Source: Anaerolinea sp. (GTDB lineage: Bacteria; Chloroflexota; Anaerolineae; Aggregatilineales; Phototrophicaceae). From it: a stretch of 40,774 nt of DNA. Position 1 is the stretch's first letter; each line of letters starts with the position of its first letter. The notes under the pieces were generated by a model that saw only the letters and a program-made list of their open reading frames with translations, was not told the DNA's origin and made no database searches. The position numbers were made by a program, and so were the translations under genes. Below are positions 20,148-29,495 of the stretch, piece after piece. The stretch spans positions 1 to 40,774 of the forward strand of contig JACSRG010000272.1 of the NCBI GenBank assembly GCA_014879865.1. Direction: 5' to 3'.

Positions 20148-21971
20148 TTACGGAACCTGAAAGATTGTATAGCTCGATCCACAGTAAGAAATCTGTCGAA
20201 TGTTTGTATAGCCATATTGAGTAAGGAGGTTGCTGCCCGTGGGCGTGTTGTCCGCGATTAACACGATATTGACATTGCTTTGTTGCAATTGCCGATTGAT
20301 CTCATCGAGTGTAATTTTCTCTGGGTTAAGATACCCCACGCTGCGCACCCCCGTGAAGTAAGCTATATCCATGCTTGCCCTCCAATTATCCCCTACACTC
20401 GCTATGGGGGCGATTAGATCGCTGGCAATGATTGTAGAGTCATCTAATGCGCATTCATCAGACTGTTCGTCACCTCGAACAATTGATAAAGTTGTGCCGA
20501 CTATGAAACGCATTGGAGAACTGGATGCGAGACCGATCAGAAGTCCCATTGTCGTAACCAGCATGATCGCTCTACTTAGCGAATAGGTTTCCAGAACATG
20601 CTGCAATATCAGCAGTGCCGCAAACAGGATAAAGATATAAGGCACAATAAAATATCGCACACCCCCACTCGAAAGCGTTAACATATAACCACTGATGTAA
20701 AGTGCTGCTGTGAGGAGTAAAAAAGCAACGCCATTGCGGTATTTGTTTTTGCTACGAAACATAATCAGTGCGCTCAGGCTGAGAATGCCTAGCACAGATA
20801 CGACTGTATTAATTCCAAGAAAGTAATAGATATTTTCAGCGATCAATGAGATTTGATGCTGGAAATTTTCGCTGCTTGAGAAGGGACTCCAGTTATAGTT
20901 AGGTTGTAATTCCGGCAAATGGTCTTCCCATGGAAACAGAATATCAGAAGGGAATGGGCACAGAACCTCGCCTGCTATACATGTGACAGAACGTTCCCTA
21001 TCCGCTCCAATTGCGACCAACCCGCGCGTGTGCGCAGCACTTGTGGAAAATGTGAAGTATCCGTAACGCTCACTCAACAGGATAATCCAAGGCGTAATCA
21101 CAAATGCTAACAGCAAGACAAAACTGGGCACAAATCGTAGGACCGGCTTGAGCGAACGTTTCTGTACCCACAACCATCCGCCATAAATCAAGAGATGAGC
21201 AACGATAAAGGTTAGGTTATAAGAACGAGCGAAATATGCTAAACCAGCAACAATACCGGCAGCCAAACCGAAGATAATAGGCTGTGAGACCACATTGCGA
21301 CTCATAATAATGCAGAGATAACCCAGTAAAAATGCTACACCAATGATATCTGCAGTGATGGATGTAATAGAAGAAAGCAGGATGGCGACAAAACCAGCAA
21401 TCACAAGCCGAAAGATGCGCCGAAGACCGAACTGCCCCGCAAGCACAACAGACAATACTGTTGATACCAGACCAGAGATGACAATCAAATAGCGTATAGC
21501 AAGTTCTGGGGTGATACCAATGCTCGTAACGATTGCTGTTAACCACGAGATCATGGGCGACCAATAGCCCCGCACGACAAAATCACCCGCTGCATATCGG
21601 CGGGCAATTTCTAAATATCCCAGTGCATCAGGGTTTAGAATCCACTCGAGGCGTTTTGCTTGAACAACTCCATACACTAGGAATGTGAAGGCAATAAGTA
21701 ACATTCCATTGATAAAAAAGCGCTTACCCTCGACAGTTTGCTGGATCCATCTCCAAGATTGCTTTGCGGATAAAACTGTCTTTGTGCCACTAGGCACTGC
21801 TTGCGCGACATAGTAGATTCCGATAATCGCGACAATTGCAAGTGCTAGAGCCACTATGTCACTTAAGGTGTGGTAAGTGTAAAAATGGAAAAGAAGTAGT
21901 CCGACGAGTACAAAAATAGTTAAAAATAGTGCTATCATGTTTACAAGGCGATTGCGTGTTGTTGCTACCAT
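20148..21971 (-). CDS. Large multi-TM membrane protein, GT-C/GT39-like
   Basis: About 607 aa, many TM helices; LEWILNPDALGYLEIARRYAAGDFVVRGYWSPMISWLTAI resembles the first loop of ArnT/PMT-type GT-C proteins. Confidence 0.65.
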   Translation of the reverse strand: MVATTRNRLVNMIALFLTIFVLVGLLLFHFYTYHTLSDIVALALAIVAIIGIYYVAQAVPSGTKTVLSAKQSWRWIQQTVEGKRFFINGMLLIAFTFLVYGVVQAKRLEWILNPDALGYLEIARRYAAGDFVVRGYWSPMISWLTAIVTSIGITPELAIRYLIVISGLVSTVLSVVLAGQFGLRRIFRLVIAGFVAILLSSITSITADIIGVAFLLGYLCIIMSRNVVSQPIIFGLAAGIVAGLAYFARSYNLTFIVAHLLIYGGWLWVQKRSLKPVLRFVPSFVLLLAFVITPWIILLSERYGYFTFSTSAAHTRGLVAIGADRERSVTCIAGEVLCPFPSDILFPWEDHLPELQPNYNWSPFSSSENFQHQISLIAENIYYFLGINTVVSVLGILSLSALIMFRSKNKYRNGVAFLLLTAALYISGYMLTLSSGGVRYFIVPYIFILFAALLILQHVLETYSLSRAIMLVTTMGLLIGLASSSPMRFIVGTTLSIVRGDEQSDECALDDSTIIASDLIAPIASVGDNWRASMDIAYFTGVRSVGYLNPEKITLDEINRQLQQSNVNIVLIADNTPTGSNLLTQYGYTNIRQISYCGSSYTIFQVP

Positions 21972-22137
21972 GTTTGGTTTACTCCGGCAGTGCGTGGTAT
22001 TGATGAGCTGAATTACAGAAAGATATTGATTATTATAAGGGAAGTCAGCTGTTGCAAGCGAGTTATGAGTAAAATATATAGTTTTTCGCTTGCAAGCCCA
22101 CGTTCGCAGAAATCCGCCAATGATAATTTATGGCATC

Positions 22138-22683
22138 TCAAACATGTTCAAGACCCACCCGCTTTGCCGCCGCGCGATATGTCCAGCGACGGTTTGCGTA
22201 ATAATTCCACACCATACTGACCCCCATCGCCGTCATTTGAGCGAAATTTGCGCCCAATGTACGAGCAAGTGCAGCATCACTCATCGCTGATGCCGCGCCC
22301 GATTGTGCTATTGGGAACAACAGCGACACAACGATCAGCCGCAGTACCAACGCCGAGAAACTAACAACCACGAATACAGGAAGCTGCCGCCCAACTGACT
22401 GCTGTTCCACGCCGCGGAATGTCCAATAGCGATGCAGCAGATAATTGGACGCCAGCCCACCAATAAATCCGCCCGCACTCGCCAGCATGACAGCTTCGCT
22501 ACCTAGATTTATCCCATTGATGAATATCCAGAGTAGGATATTCATGAGAGCTACATCAATGGCTGCACCAGTAACAAGGACGACCATGAAGCGCACAAAC
22601 TGGAGGTTCTCCGACATGAACTTGCGATAAGTGCTAAACGATCTACTTGAGGGCATATTCAAGTCCTTCATTGAAAGCGACAC
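22138..22683 (-). CDS. GtrA family membrane protein
   Basis: FVRFMVVLVTGAAIDVALMNILLW, ASAGGFIGGLASNYLLHRYWTFRG, NFAQMTAMGVSMVWNYYANRRWTYR. Confidence 0.9.
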   Translation of the reverse strand: MSLSMKDLNMPSSRSFSTYRKFMSENLQFVRFMVVLVTGAAIDVALMNILLWIFINGINLGSEAVMLASAGGFIGGLASNYLLHRYWTFRGVEQQSVGRQLPVFVVVSFSALVLRLIVVSLLFPIAQSGAASAMSDAALARTLGANFAQMTAMGVSMVWNYYANRRWTYRAAAKRVGLEHV

Positions 22684-22844
22684 TGACTCATCGCGAGTCG
22701 TCCGTTTTTGTACCTTAAGGAACTTTCAGCAAAGTGTATTCGGTTCCGCAAATATCCGTAGTGGTAATCACATCAAATCCCTGATGGTTAAATACTTGTA
22801 CTGCACCCTTGGAATTGGACACAAAAAGTGAGCTACTTAACTGA

Positions 22845-23981
22845 TTATTCATAATAGATTATTACCTGCAATAGTGCACTTATCGGAATGCGCTCTTGCT
22901 CTAACCTAAGATTGCGCTCCACCAACCAGCGATACAACCGTCGTTCTTCTTCATCGAGTTCCGGCAAATCGATCAAGGGTGCAGGCGTCCCCTCGACCAC
23001 ATACTCGGCGTAAGCATCGAAAGTCGTTCGATCCATCAATACCGCGCGAATGACTGCCGTTGGCAGTGATCGACGCAGCAGCGCCAAAATCTGAAACCCT
23101 TGTGCGTCCAGATCGCCCCAGTAGTACAGCGGACATTCAGACAACCATCCGACCTGCCCTAGCTGCTCTACTGCAAACCCCTGACCAAAAATTGCAAACG
23201 TCTCCGGGAGCATCGGCAGGCGGAGGAACGGCAATTTGTTCTCGACGATCAAACCGCGCTGCGATCGCAGATTTAGCTGGTTCAAATCCGGTACTGGCAA
23301 ACTGATGTCGGTCAGTGCCAACCCAAAGCGACTCTCAAGCTGATTGTCCAGCAGTCGTATCCGCACCAAGGGCGCATCTTCGTGCAGACCAAACCGTCCA
23401 GCGAAGTGACTTGCTTCCGACTCCCCCTGCCCCGGTGACAGCAGCGCGTCGAGCAGTTCGCGCAAGATACGTTGGTGGGTCTCGACGAACTTTGTATGCA
23501 CCGGGATCGGCAGTTCACGCATCGACAGCGCGGGCTGCGGATGCTCCTGAAAGTAGGCGCATACTTCGAGCAGCGCATCCCATTCGCCGTGATGAACGAT
23601 CACCTTCAGCGGTGAAGCGATCATCCACGCCTCTAAAGCCGGGACGCGCTGGCGGATCAGCGAAACGTCATTGACGAAAGCCTCATATTCGGCTTGTTTG
23701 TCGATGAGGCGCAGGAAAACATCGGCGCTATCCACCCACACAGCGCGCGGTACCGACTGCTTACCCCACTGCCGAAACGTACGAGTCTCGCGCTCGATGC
23801 GGCACCTTTCCCTTTCAAGCGGATCGAGACGCGCCGCCGCCGCGCGCAGTTCGCTGAACTGCTCAGGGAGTTTCCCGACCCGGACTGACAGCGCCGTGAA
23901 AGGCTTGTTCTCAAGCAACTCTCGCAGAAAAGTCTCGTAGTGGCGTGCGAATTTTTGCCGCACCGCATCGGGCGTCAACAT
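22845..23981 (-). CDS. jetD: Wadjet protein JetD (DUF3322/DUF2220, Toprim-type nuclease)
   Basis: WGKQSVPRAVWVDSADVFLRLIDK, LIVENKLPFLRLP, IFGQGFAVEQLGQVGWLSECPLYYWGDLDAQGFQILALLRR, LMDRTTFDAY; last gene of the jetABCD order. Confidence 0.92.
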   Translation of the reverse strand: MLTPDAVRQKFARHYETFLRELLENKPFTALSVRVGKLPEQFSELRAAAARLDPLERERCRIERETRTFRQWGKQSVPRAVWVDSADVFLRLIDKQAEYEAFVNDVSLIRQRVPALEAWMIASPLKVIVHHGEWDALLEVCAYFQEHPQPALSMRELPIPVHTKFVETHQRILRELLDALLSPGQGESEASHFAGRFGLHEDAPLVRIRLLDNQLESRFGLALTDISLPVPDLNQLNLRSQRGLIVENKLPFLRLPMLPETFAIFGQGFAVEQLGQVGWLSECPLYYWGDLDAQGFQILALLRRSLPTAVIRAVLMDRTTFDAYAEYVVEGTPAPLIDLPELDEEERRLYRWLVERNLRLEQERIPISALLQVIIYYE

Positions 23982-23987
23982 GGATGG

Positions 23988-26900
23988 CTATCGGGGCGCT
24001 GACTGCGTATTTTGTTCATATTCGGCGCGCTGCGCTTGATATTCTTCGACGGTCAGGTTGCGGATCCGTGACTCATTCCCCTCCATGTTATTGACCACAT
24101 AGTGATAAGCGCCGACGTAGTGTTCGACCACCGGAATCTTGTCCAGTGGCGTCACGACGAGCAGTTGCAGCCCAAGCCCTCTGAACAACTCCATAGCATA
24201 TCGGGCATTGGCGTCATCGACCTTGCTGAACGCCTCGTCGATCATCACGAAGCGGAAGCTCTGCCGCGCCGGAAGCTCATTGATTGCGTACTGGTATGCG
24301 ACCGCCGATGCCAAAATGGTATACGCCAGCTTGGCTTTTTGACCACCCGACATCCCCGCCGAGTCGCTGTGATACCGCCGCTGGCTGTGATCATCGCGCC
24401 ACAATTCCTCGGCAGCGAAGTTGAGCCAGCGCCGCACGTCAGTGACCTTTTCCGCCCAGCGTTCATCGGTTTCAAAGCGCCGGATCAAAGCCCGGATGCG
24501 CATAAACGCCGCCTCGTTCGCGGCAGCATCATTCCCGACCGTGTTTTCAGTGCAGTCGCGTAGTTCGGCACGAAACGCGCTGATCTCCGGTTCTTGCGTT
24601 AGCTCATAGCGAAGTTGAATATAGACCGAAGTCTCATACGGAATATGCACCAGCGAACTATTCAAGCGGTCAATGACATCGCGGTAGGTATCCACCTGCC
24701 GTTCGAGATCGGCGCGGAAGCCCGCGATATTGTCGATCATCTTCTTGTCCAGCAGTTCTTTGAACCGCCGCTCGAACCGGGGCAAATCCTCACTCTGGAT
24801 ACGTTTGAGCAAATCCTCTAAACCCGGCAGCGCGGCTAAACCACTGCCGATGCTTTCCGTTTCTGCCCTGAATTCTGAGCGGAAATTGGCGATGCGTTCG
24901 ACCAGCGACTGCTCAACTTTGGCGCGCTGATTCTGGTACGTCTGCGCCCGGTTAGAGAAGTATTGACGCATGCGGTCTTGCGCTGAACCAACGTTGTCGA
25001 GACTGAGCGGATCACGGATCAGCTTTTCCAACTCACGATGTATGACTTTCCCCTCTGTTTGCCACATTTCCACCGGATGCTCGCGTAACTCAGCCTCCGC
25101 CTGTTCCAACTGGCGCTTATGCCGGGACAGATCGCTGTTACACGTGCCGATCACCGAATTGAGCCGGTACAACGTATCTTGAAGGTCTTTAGCCTCTTCT
25201 TTCAGCGCATCATGCTGCTCTTGGAGCGTGCGGCGGCGATCTGAACTCGCCTCAAGTCGGCGCTGCTCCTCGATATTCGCTTCATACGCTTGCAGCGGAG
25301 TTCGCCAATCAATCTCTTGGAAGTCTTCAAAGCTCAAGAACTTCCGAATATTATCCTGCCGGGTCTGCGCCTGCCGTTCCCCCTGCTGCGCCCGTTGACG
25401 TTCCCCTTGCAGCTTTTCGATCTCCCCTTGTAGACCCTTAAGCTGTGCGCGCAGCGATTCGAGCTTAACGCGGTTGTCCCATCCTAAAACGTAGCGCGAA
25501 TAATCGCGGATGTTGTACCGGTCATCCTTTTCGTAGCGCGTTTCATCATGCTTGATCTGACCTTCAACGGTGATCCCGCGTCTCTCATGATGCAGTTCGT
25601 CAAGGCTCGCGCAGCACACGTAATCGAACTTCCGGCTGATCTCCGTGCGCAGCCACTCGCCAAACGTGGTATCAGGATGAACTTCAACCTTGCGGTAAAC
25701 AACGTTTGTGGGCAGGCGGGAAAGATTCACAGGGGATGTTTCCTGCACCCGCTGATAGACCAACCTCCCATTGAGGTGATGGTCATTCACATAGCGGCTT
25801 AAACGGGCATAAAAGCGCGACTCGACCAGCAGATTGAGCGCAAAGCCATGCAACAACCGTTCAATCGCCCCTTCCCACGCCGCCTCTTCTTCGCGCACGC
25901 GCAGCAGTTCGCCGGCAAAGGGCAGCGCATTCGCGTCAATTTTCAGCGCGCGCGCCACCTGTTCGCGGATTTCTAGACTCACGCGGGGAATTTGCGTGCG
26001 CCGCTGTTCCAGCGAAGCGATGTCAGCCTCAAGTTCCTTCAACGAGTTCATGCGCGGAGTAAGCTGTACAATCGCCCGGTCTGCATGTTTGCGCGCTTCT
26101 GCCTCAAAATTGATCAACTCAGGCAGTTCTGCTTCTGCCTGCGCGCGGTTGGCATGAAAACTCGCCGCGTCGATGGCTTCGCCCAAGCCGACATCCTCGG
26201 CGGCTTCCGTATAGCGGCGTGCCTTCTCTTGCTTTTTATTGCGCTCCCGACTTAAGTCTTGAGCCTCATCCTTGAGCCGCTGAAGCGCGCGCCCGATTTC
26301 ATCTGCTTCGAGTTCGGCGCGCAACCGGCTGATCTGGCTGTCGGTTTTCTGTTTCTCTGCCTCAAACTGCTGAAAACGCGTCTGATGTTCAGCTAAATCG
26401 ACCTGCACTTGCTTCATTGCCACAGTCAGCAGTTCGTATCGCTGATAGGCAAAATAGAGCGGCAGCACCCTTTCACAGCGCGTAGTCTCTTCGATTTGCC
26501 CATCAATCTGCTGCCAACGAATCGACTCATCGTGGATCGGCAGCAGTAGATCGCGCTGCCGCTGCGCCTTCAAAATCGCTTCGTGTGCTTTGGTCAAATT
26601 CTCGTAGTTATCGCGCAATAGCTGGATTTGCTGCTCGATGTTCGTTCGCTCCAGCATGTGATCGCGGACAAACTGATTCAGGCTGCCAATCTCTTTGATC
26701 GACACGGTTTGATTGAACAATTCGAGCGCCTTTTCCGAGCGCAACCCCAGCAAACCACGAAATTTACTGCTGTAGTCGTTGAATTGGTCGTTGACCTGTA
26801 CGCCTAAACCGCGCAGACGTCGCCGCAGCGCATTTAGCGTCTCAAATCCCGCAAAGTGTTCTTGAATTGAGAGTGGAATCGACGCTGTGAAGTAATCGAC

Positions 26901-27311
26901 CTTCGCCCCACCCTCGGTAAACACCTGTGCAATCGTGACGAATTCCGGCTTTGCCCCCGGACTATGAAAGACCGCCAGCAGCACACTGTAATTGGTCTCA
27001 TCGCGTAAGTACTGCACCTGCCCATCATAGCCGCTTGCCTCGCGCAGGCGGCTGTACGCGCCCCGGACATAGCTTTTGATCGACCGCTCCCGGCGGTTAT
27101 CACCCGACGCTTGGTTATAGCTGCGCTTTCTGCCCGGCACCAGCAGCGAGAGCATCCCATCGACCAGCGTCGATTTGCCCGAACCATTCGCGCCCGTCAG
27201 CAGTGCCGTGAACCGCTCTGGCGCAATCTGCCAGATACGCTTGTCGAACGTTCCCCAGTTATAGACCTCGAACCGGTACAGTGCGTAGCCTGCCTCAATG
27301 GGTTCAATCAT
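23988..27311 (-). CDS. jetC: Wadjet protein JetC (SMC/MukB-like ATPase); probable start at 27311
   Basis: Walker A TGANGSGKSTLVDGMLSLL; long coiled coil; signature SGGQKAKLAYTILASAVAYQY; Walker B FRFVMIDEAFSKVDDANARYAMELF. Confidence 0.95.
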   Translation of the reverse strand: MIEPIEAGYALYRFEVYNWGTFDKRIWQIAPERFTALLTGANGSGKSTLVDGMLSLLVPGRKRSYNQASGDNRRERSIKSYVRGAYSRLREASGYDGQVQYLRDETNYSVLLAVFHSPGAKPEFVTIAQVFTEGGAKVDYFTASIPLSIQEHFAGFETLNALRRRLRGLGVQVNDQFNDYSSKFRGLLGLRSEKALELFNQTVSIKEIGSLNQFVRDHMLERTNIEQQIQLLRDNYENLTKAHEAILKAQRQRDLLLPIHDESIRWQQIDGQIEETTRCERVLPLYFAYQRYELLTVAMKQVQVDLAEHQTRFQQFEAEKQKTDSQISRLRAELEADEIGRALQRLKDEAQDLSRERNKKQEKARRYTEAAEDVGLGEAIDAASFHANRAQAEAELPELINFEAEARKHADRAIVQLTPRMNSLKELEADIASLEQRRTQIPRVSLEIREQVARALKIDANALPFAGELLRVREEEAAWEGAIERLLHGFALNLLVESRFYARLSRYVNDHHLNGRLVYQRVQETSPVNLSRLPTNVVYRKVEVHPDTTFGEWLRTEISRKFDYVCCASLDELHHERRGITVEGQIKHDETRYEKDDRYNIRDYSRYVLGWDNRVKLESLRAQLKGLQGEIEKLQGERQRAQQGERQAQTRQDNIRKFLSFEDFQEIDWRTPLQAYEANIEEQRRLEASSDRRRTLQEQHDALKEEAKDLQDTLYRLNSVIGTCNSDLSRHKRQLEQAEAELREHPVEMWQTEGKVIHRELEKLIRDPLSLDNVGSAQDRMRQYFSNRAQTYQNQRAKVEQSLVERIANFRSEFRAETESIGSGLAALPGLEDLLKRIQSEDLPRFERRFKELLDKKMIDNIAGFRADLERQVDTYRDVIDRLNSSLVHIPYETSVYIQLRYELTQEPEISAFRAELRDCTENTVGNDAAANEAAFMRIRALIRRFETDERWAEKVTDVRRWLNFAAEELWRDDHSQRRYHSDSAGMSGGQKAKLAYTILASAVAYQYAINELPARQSFRFVMIDEAFSKVDDANARYAMELFRGLGLQLLVVTPLDKIPVVEHYVGAYHYVVNNMEGNESRIRNLTVEEYQAQRAEYEQNTQSAPR

Positions 27312-27903
27312 TATCGGCACGCTCCCCATGTTCCGCCAACCGCTGCTTGATCAGCTCAAGCTGATCCGAATCGATCTTGGCTTTCAAGACCGGTCGCACC
27401 AAATAGTCGATCTGCTTCTCGCGCTTGATCTCTTTCAGAAAGCCGAATTCAACCACCTGATTGAGGTCGCGCTCCATAAGCTTCAAACGGGCGCGTTCAT
27501 CTTCTTGCTGCGCGTAAAACGGCTGCATGATCGTCAGCAACGCTTCTCTCGCAAGGATCAGGCGGTAGTTATCGACGTCCGTTGTATCGAACTGATTCAA
27601 CTCCTCCCGCAGCAAAACCAGCAGCACCGTGACCGAATAGCTCAGCGCGCGCCGGCGCACCAAGCGCGGCAAAGGCGCGGTGATGCCTAACTCCTCCTCA
27701 TCCGGCTGCGTCAGATAAGCGAAGCCCTCATTTTCGTTCAGATAAAGCTGCACGCCCATTTGCGTGAAATAAGTGCTGATCGGCGTCTGGTAGCGCAGGA
27801 CAAGCCCCCACACGTCATCATCCGCATACACTATCCCTTGTAGAAGCCGGATGAGCGCCGCCGCGTAAGGGCTGGGTCCTTCTCGAATATCATCTTGAGT
27901 CAT
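27304..27903 (-). CDS. jetB: Wadjet protein JetB (DUF4194)
   Basis: LIRLLQGIVYADDDVWGLVLRYQTPISTYFTQMGVQLYLNENEGFAYL; sits between jetA (4-nt overlap) and jetC. Confidence 0.92.
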   Translation of the reverse strand: MTQDDIREGPSPYAAALIRLLQGIVYADDDVWGLVLRYQTPISTYFTQMGVQLYLNENEGFAYLTQPDEEELGITAPLPRLVRRRALSYSVTVLLVLLREELNQFDTTDVDNYRLILAREALLTIMQPFYAQQEDERARLKLMERDLNQVVEFGFLKEIKREKQIDYLVRPVLKAKIDSDQLELIKQRLAEHGERADND

Positions 27904-29345
27904 GGTCGATAGTGTCCGTAAACAATATGCGGAAGCCGCAAACGTAACTTACTGGTGCCGTCGGTGAGCGTAAGCGCGATCTCGTCATAACGCTCGGTAT
28001 CAATCTGGTGCTGTGGCGACTCGTCGGCGATTTGAAGATATGCCAGCAGTTCCGCCACCCCCTTCCCCGGTGGATAATGCTCCAATACTTCGACCAACGA
28101 AACGGACGGGGATTTTTCCAGCAGTCGTGCTAATTGTTCGCGCAGCAGATCAAGATCGACATAAAACTGAGCATACAGCGCCTGCAATGCGCTTAAATCA
28201 TCTTCCTCTCCGACCAGCAGATCGGGAGCATCCACTTTTGTATTCAAACCGGGACTCCACAAGGGACGATCCATGATCACGCTGATATCCGGCGCAGTTT
28301 CAAGCACGAAGAACGCGCCTTCCGGTGGATGTTGGCTATGCTCAAAGGCAAGCTGCTTGATCTCCGCGCACAATGCGCGTACTCGCTGATTCTCGGCAAG
28401 GGTCTGCTCGTCAAGCATGCGACGAAGCTGTTCGGAAAGCTGCTGGTTCGAAGCGATCACTTTTTGTCCGGCATCCAACAGGCGTCTTGTCAGCGACGGA
28501 AGGATCGAGGAGTCACGCAGCGCGGCAAGTTCCGGCAGCGCATGAATCGCCCTGATCAACTCTGCCAGTTCGTCCTTTTGCGCCGGGATCAGCAAATACT
28601 GCCAGAAAGCGCGAAAGCTCCGCCCCTCGTCAGACGATTCGAGCGCCTCGTCCGCATCCAACACATCACCCAGTACGACGCCTCTTTGAACATTCGGACG
28701 CAGAGTCGCCTCCTGTGTCTTCCGCGCTAAATCCCGGAAATTCTGCTCCACAGCGGCGAAGTCGCTTAATAGGCGGACAGCATTTTCATTCACCTGCAAG
28801 AATCGCTCGCGTATCTGCGTTTCGTTGTAGCGCTGCACCCGCCCTGTCGTCTCGATTGCGTCGATCTCGCGTTGCAGCGCCGCCTGCTGTGCGCGCAAAA
28901 ATAGCATACGCTGTTCCGGGTCTTCTGTACTGTTCGCGATAATCTCGCGCAGTGTCTCGAAAATACTGCGGAAGCGTGATTCAGTGCCAACAAACGGACG
29001 CTGGCGTAGTTCTTCAAACCACCGGATCACGCGCTCGGTTTCGGACGTGAGGTCAACCATCCACGCGTTTTCCGTACCGGCATAGATGCGCAGCAGCCTC
29101 AGCTCCTTGCTCCACGCATCAAGATATTCCTTTGCGGAACGCGGAAAACTGCCCGGTTGTTGTTCATTCAGCCGATCCAGCATGGCATCTAAGTTACCCA
29201 ACAGTTCGTCGTATGGAACAGTGACTCGCTGCTGCTGTTTGAACTGCTCGTAAAAGAAGCTGACGATCAGCGGAGCGTGCTGCTGGCGCAGAAGTTTTAA
29301 GCTGGGGCTGTTCTCCAAATCAGACTTGATCTGCGCGAAATCCAT
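27900..29345 (-). CDS. jetA: Wadjet protein JetA (DUF3375)
   Basis: SLKLLRQQHAPLIVSFFYEQFKQQQRVTVPYDELLGNLDAML...YLDAWSKELRLLRIY...; first gene of a four-gene operon in canonical order. Confidence 0.92.
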   Translation of the reverse strand: MDFAQIKSDLENSPSLKLLRQQHAPLIVSFFYEQFKQQQRVTVPYDELLGNLDAMLDRLNEQQPGSFPRSAKEYLDAWSKELRLLRIYAGTENAWMVDLTSETERVIRWFEELRQRPFVGTESRFRSIFETLREIIANSTEDPEQRMLFLRAQQAALQREIDAIETTGRVQRYNETQIRERFLQVNENAVRLLSDFAAVEQNFRDLARKTQEATLRPNVQRGVVLGDVLDADEALESSDEGRSFRAFWQYLLIPAQKDELAELIRAIHALPELAALRDSSILPSLTRRLLDAGQKVIASNQQLSEQLRRMLDEQTLAENQRVRALCAEIKQLAFEHSQHPPEGAFFVLETAPDISVIMDRPLWSPGLNTKVDAPDLLVGEEDDLSALQALYAQFYVDLDLLREQLARLLEKSPSVSLVEVLEHYPPGKGVAELLAYLQIADESPQHQIDTERYDEIALTLTDGTSKLRLRLPHIVYGHYRP

Positions 29346-29423
29346 CTTTTAAAGACGTCCTGTCTCACTACAAACCCGCTTAACAGTTTAATCCACAACC
29401 TTCCGTCAACAGCATAATGGACT

Positions 29424-29487
29424 TAAGTTACCCAACACTTGCTAAGTTACCCAACATGATTTACCATATATGTGTTGGGTAACTTAG
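29424..29487. repeat. Cluster of three TAAGTTACCCAACA(C) sites: two direct (29424-29438, 29443-29456) and one inverted (29472-29486); 15-bp perfect inverted repeat 29442-29456/29473-29487
   Basis: Read directly: taagttacccaacac / taagttacccaaca / gtgttgggtaactta between divergent jetA and the orphan gene. Confidence 0.95.
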
Positions 29488-29495
29488 AAAAGATC

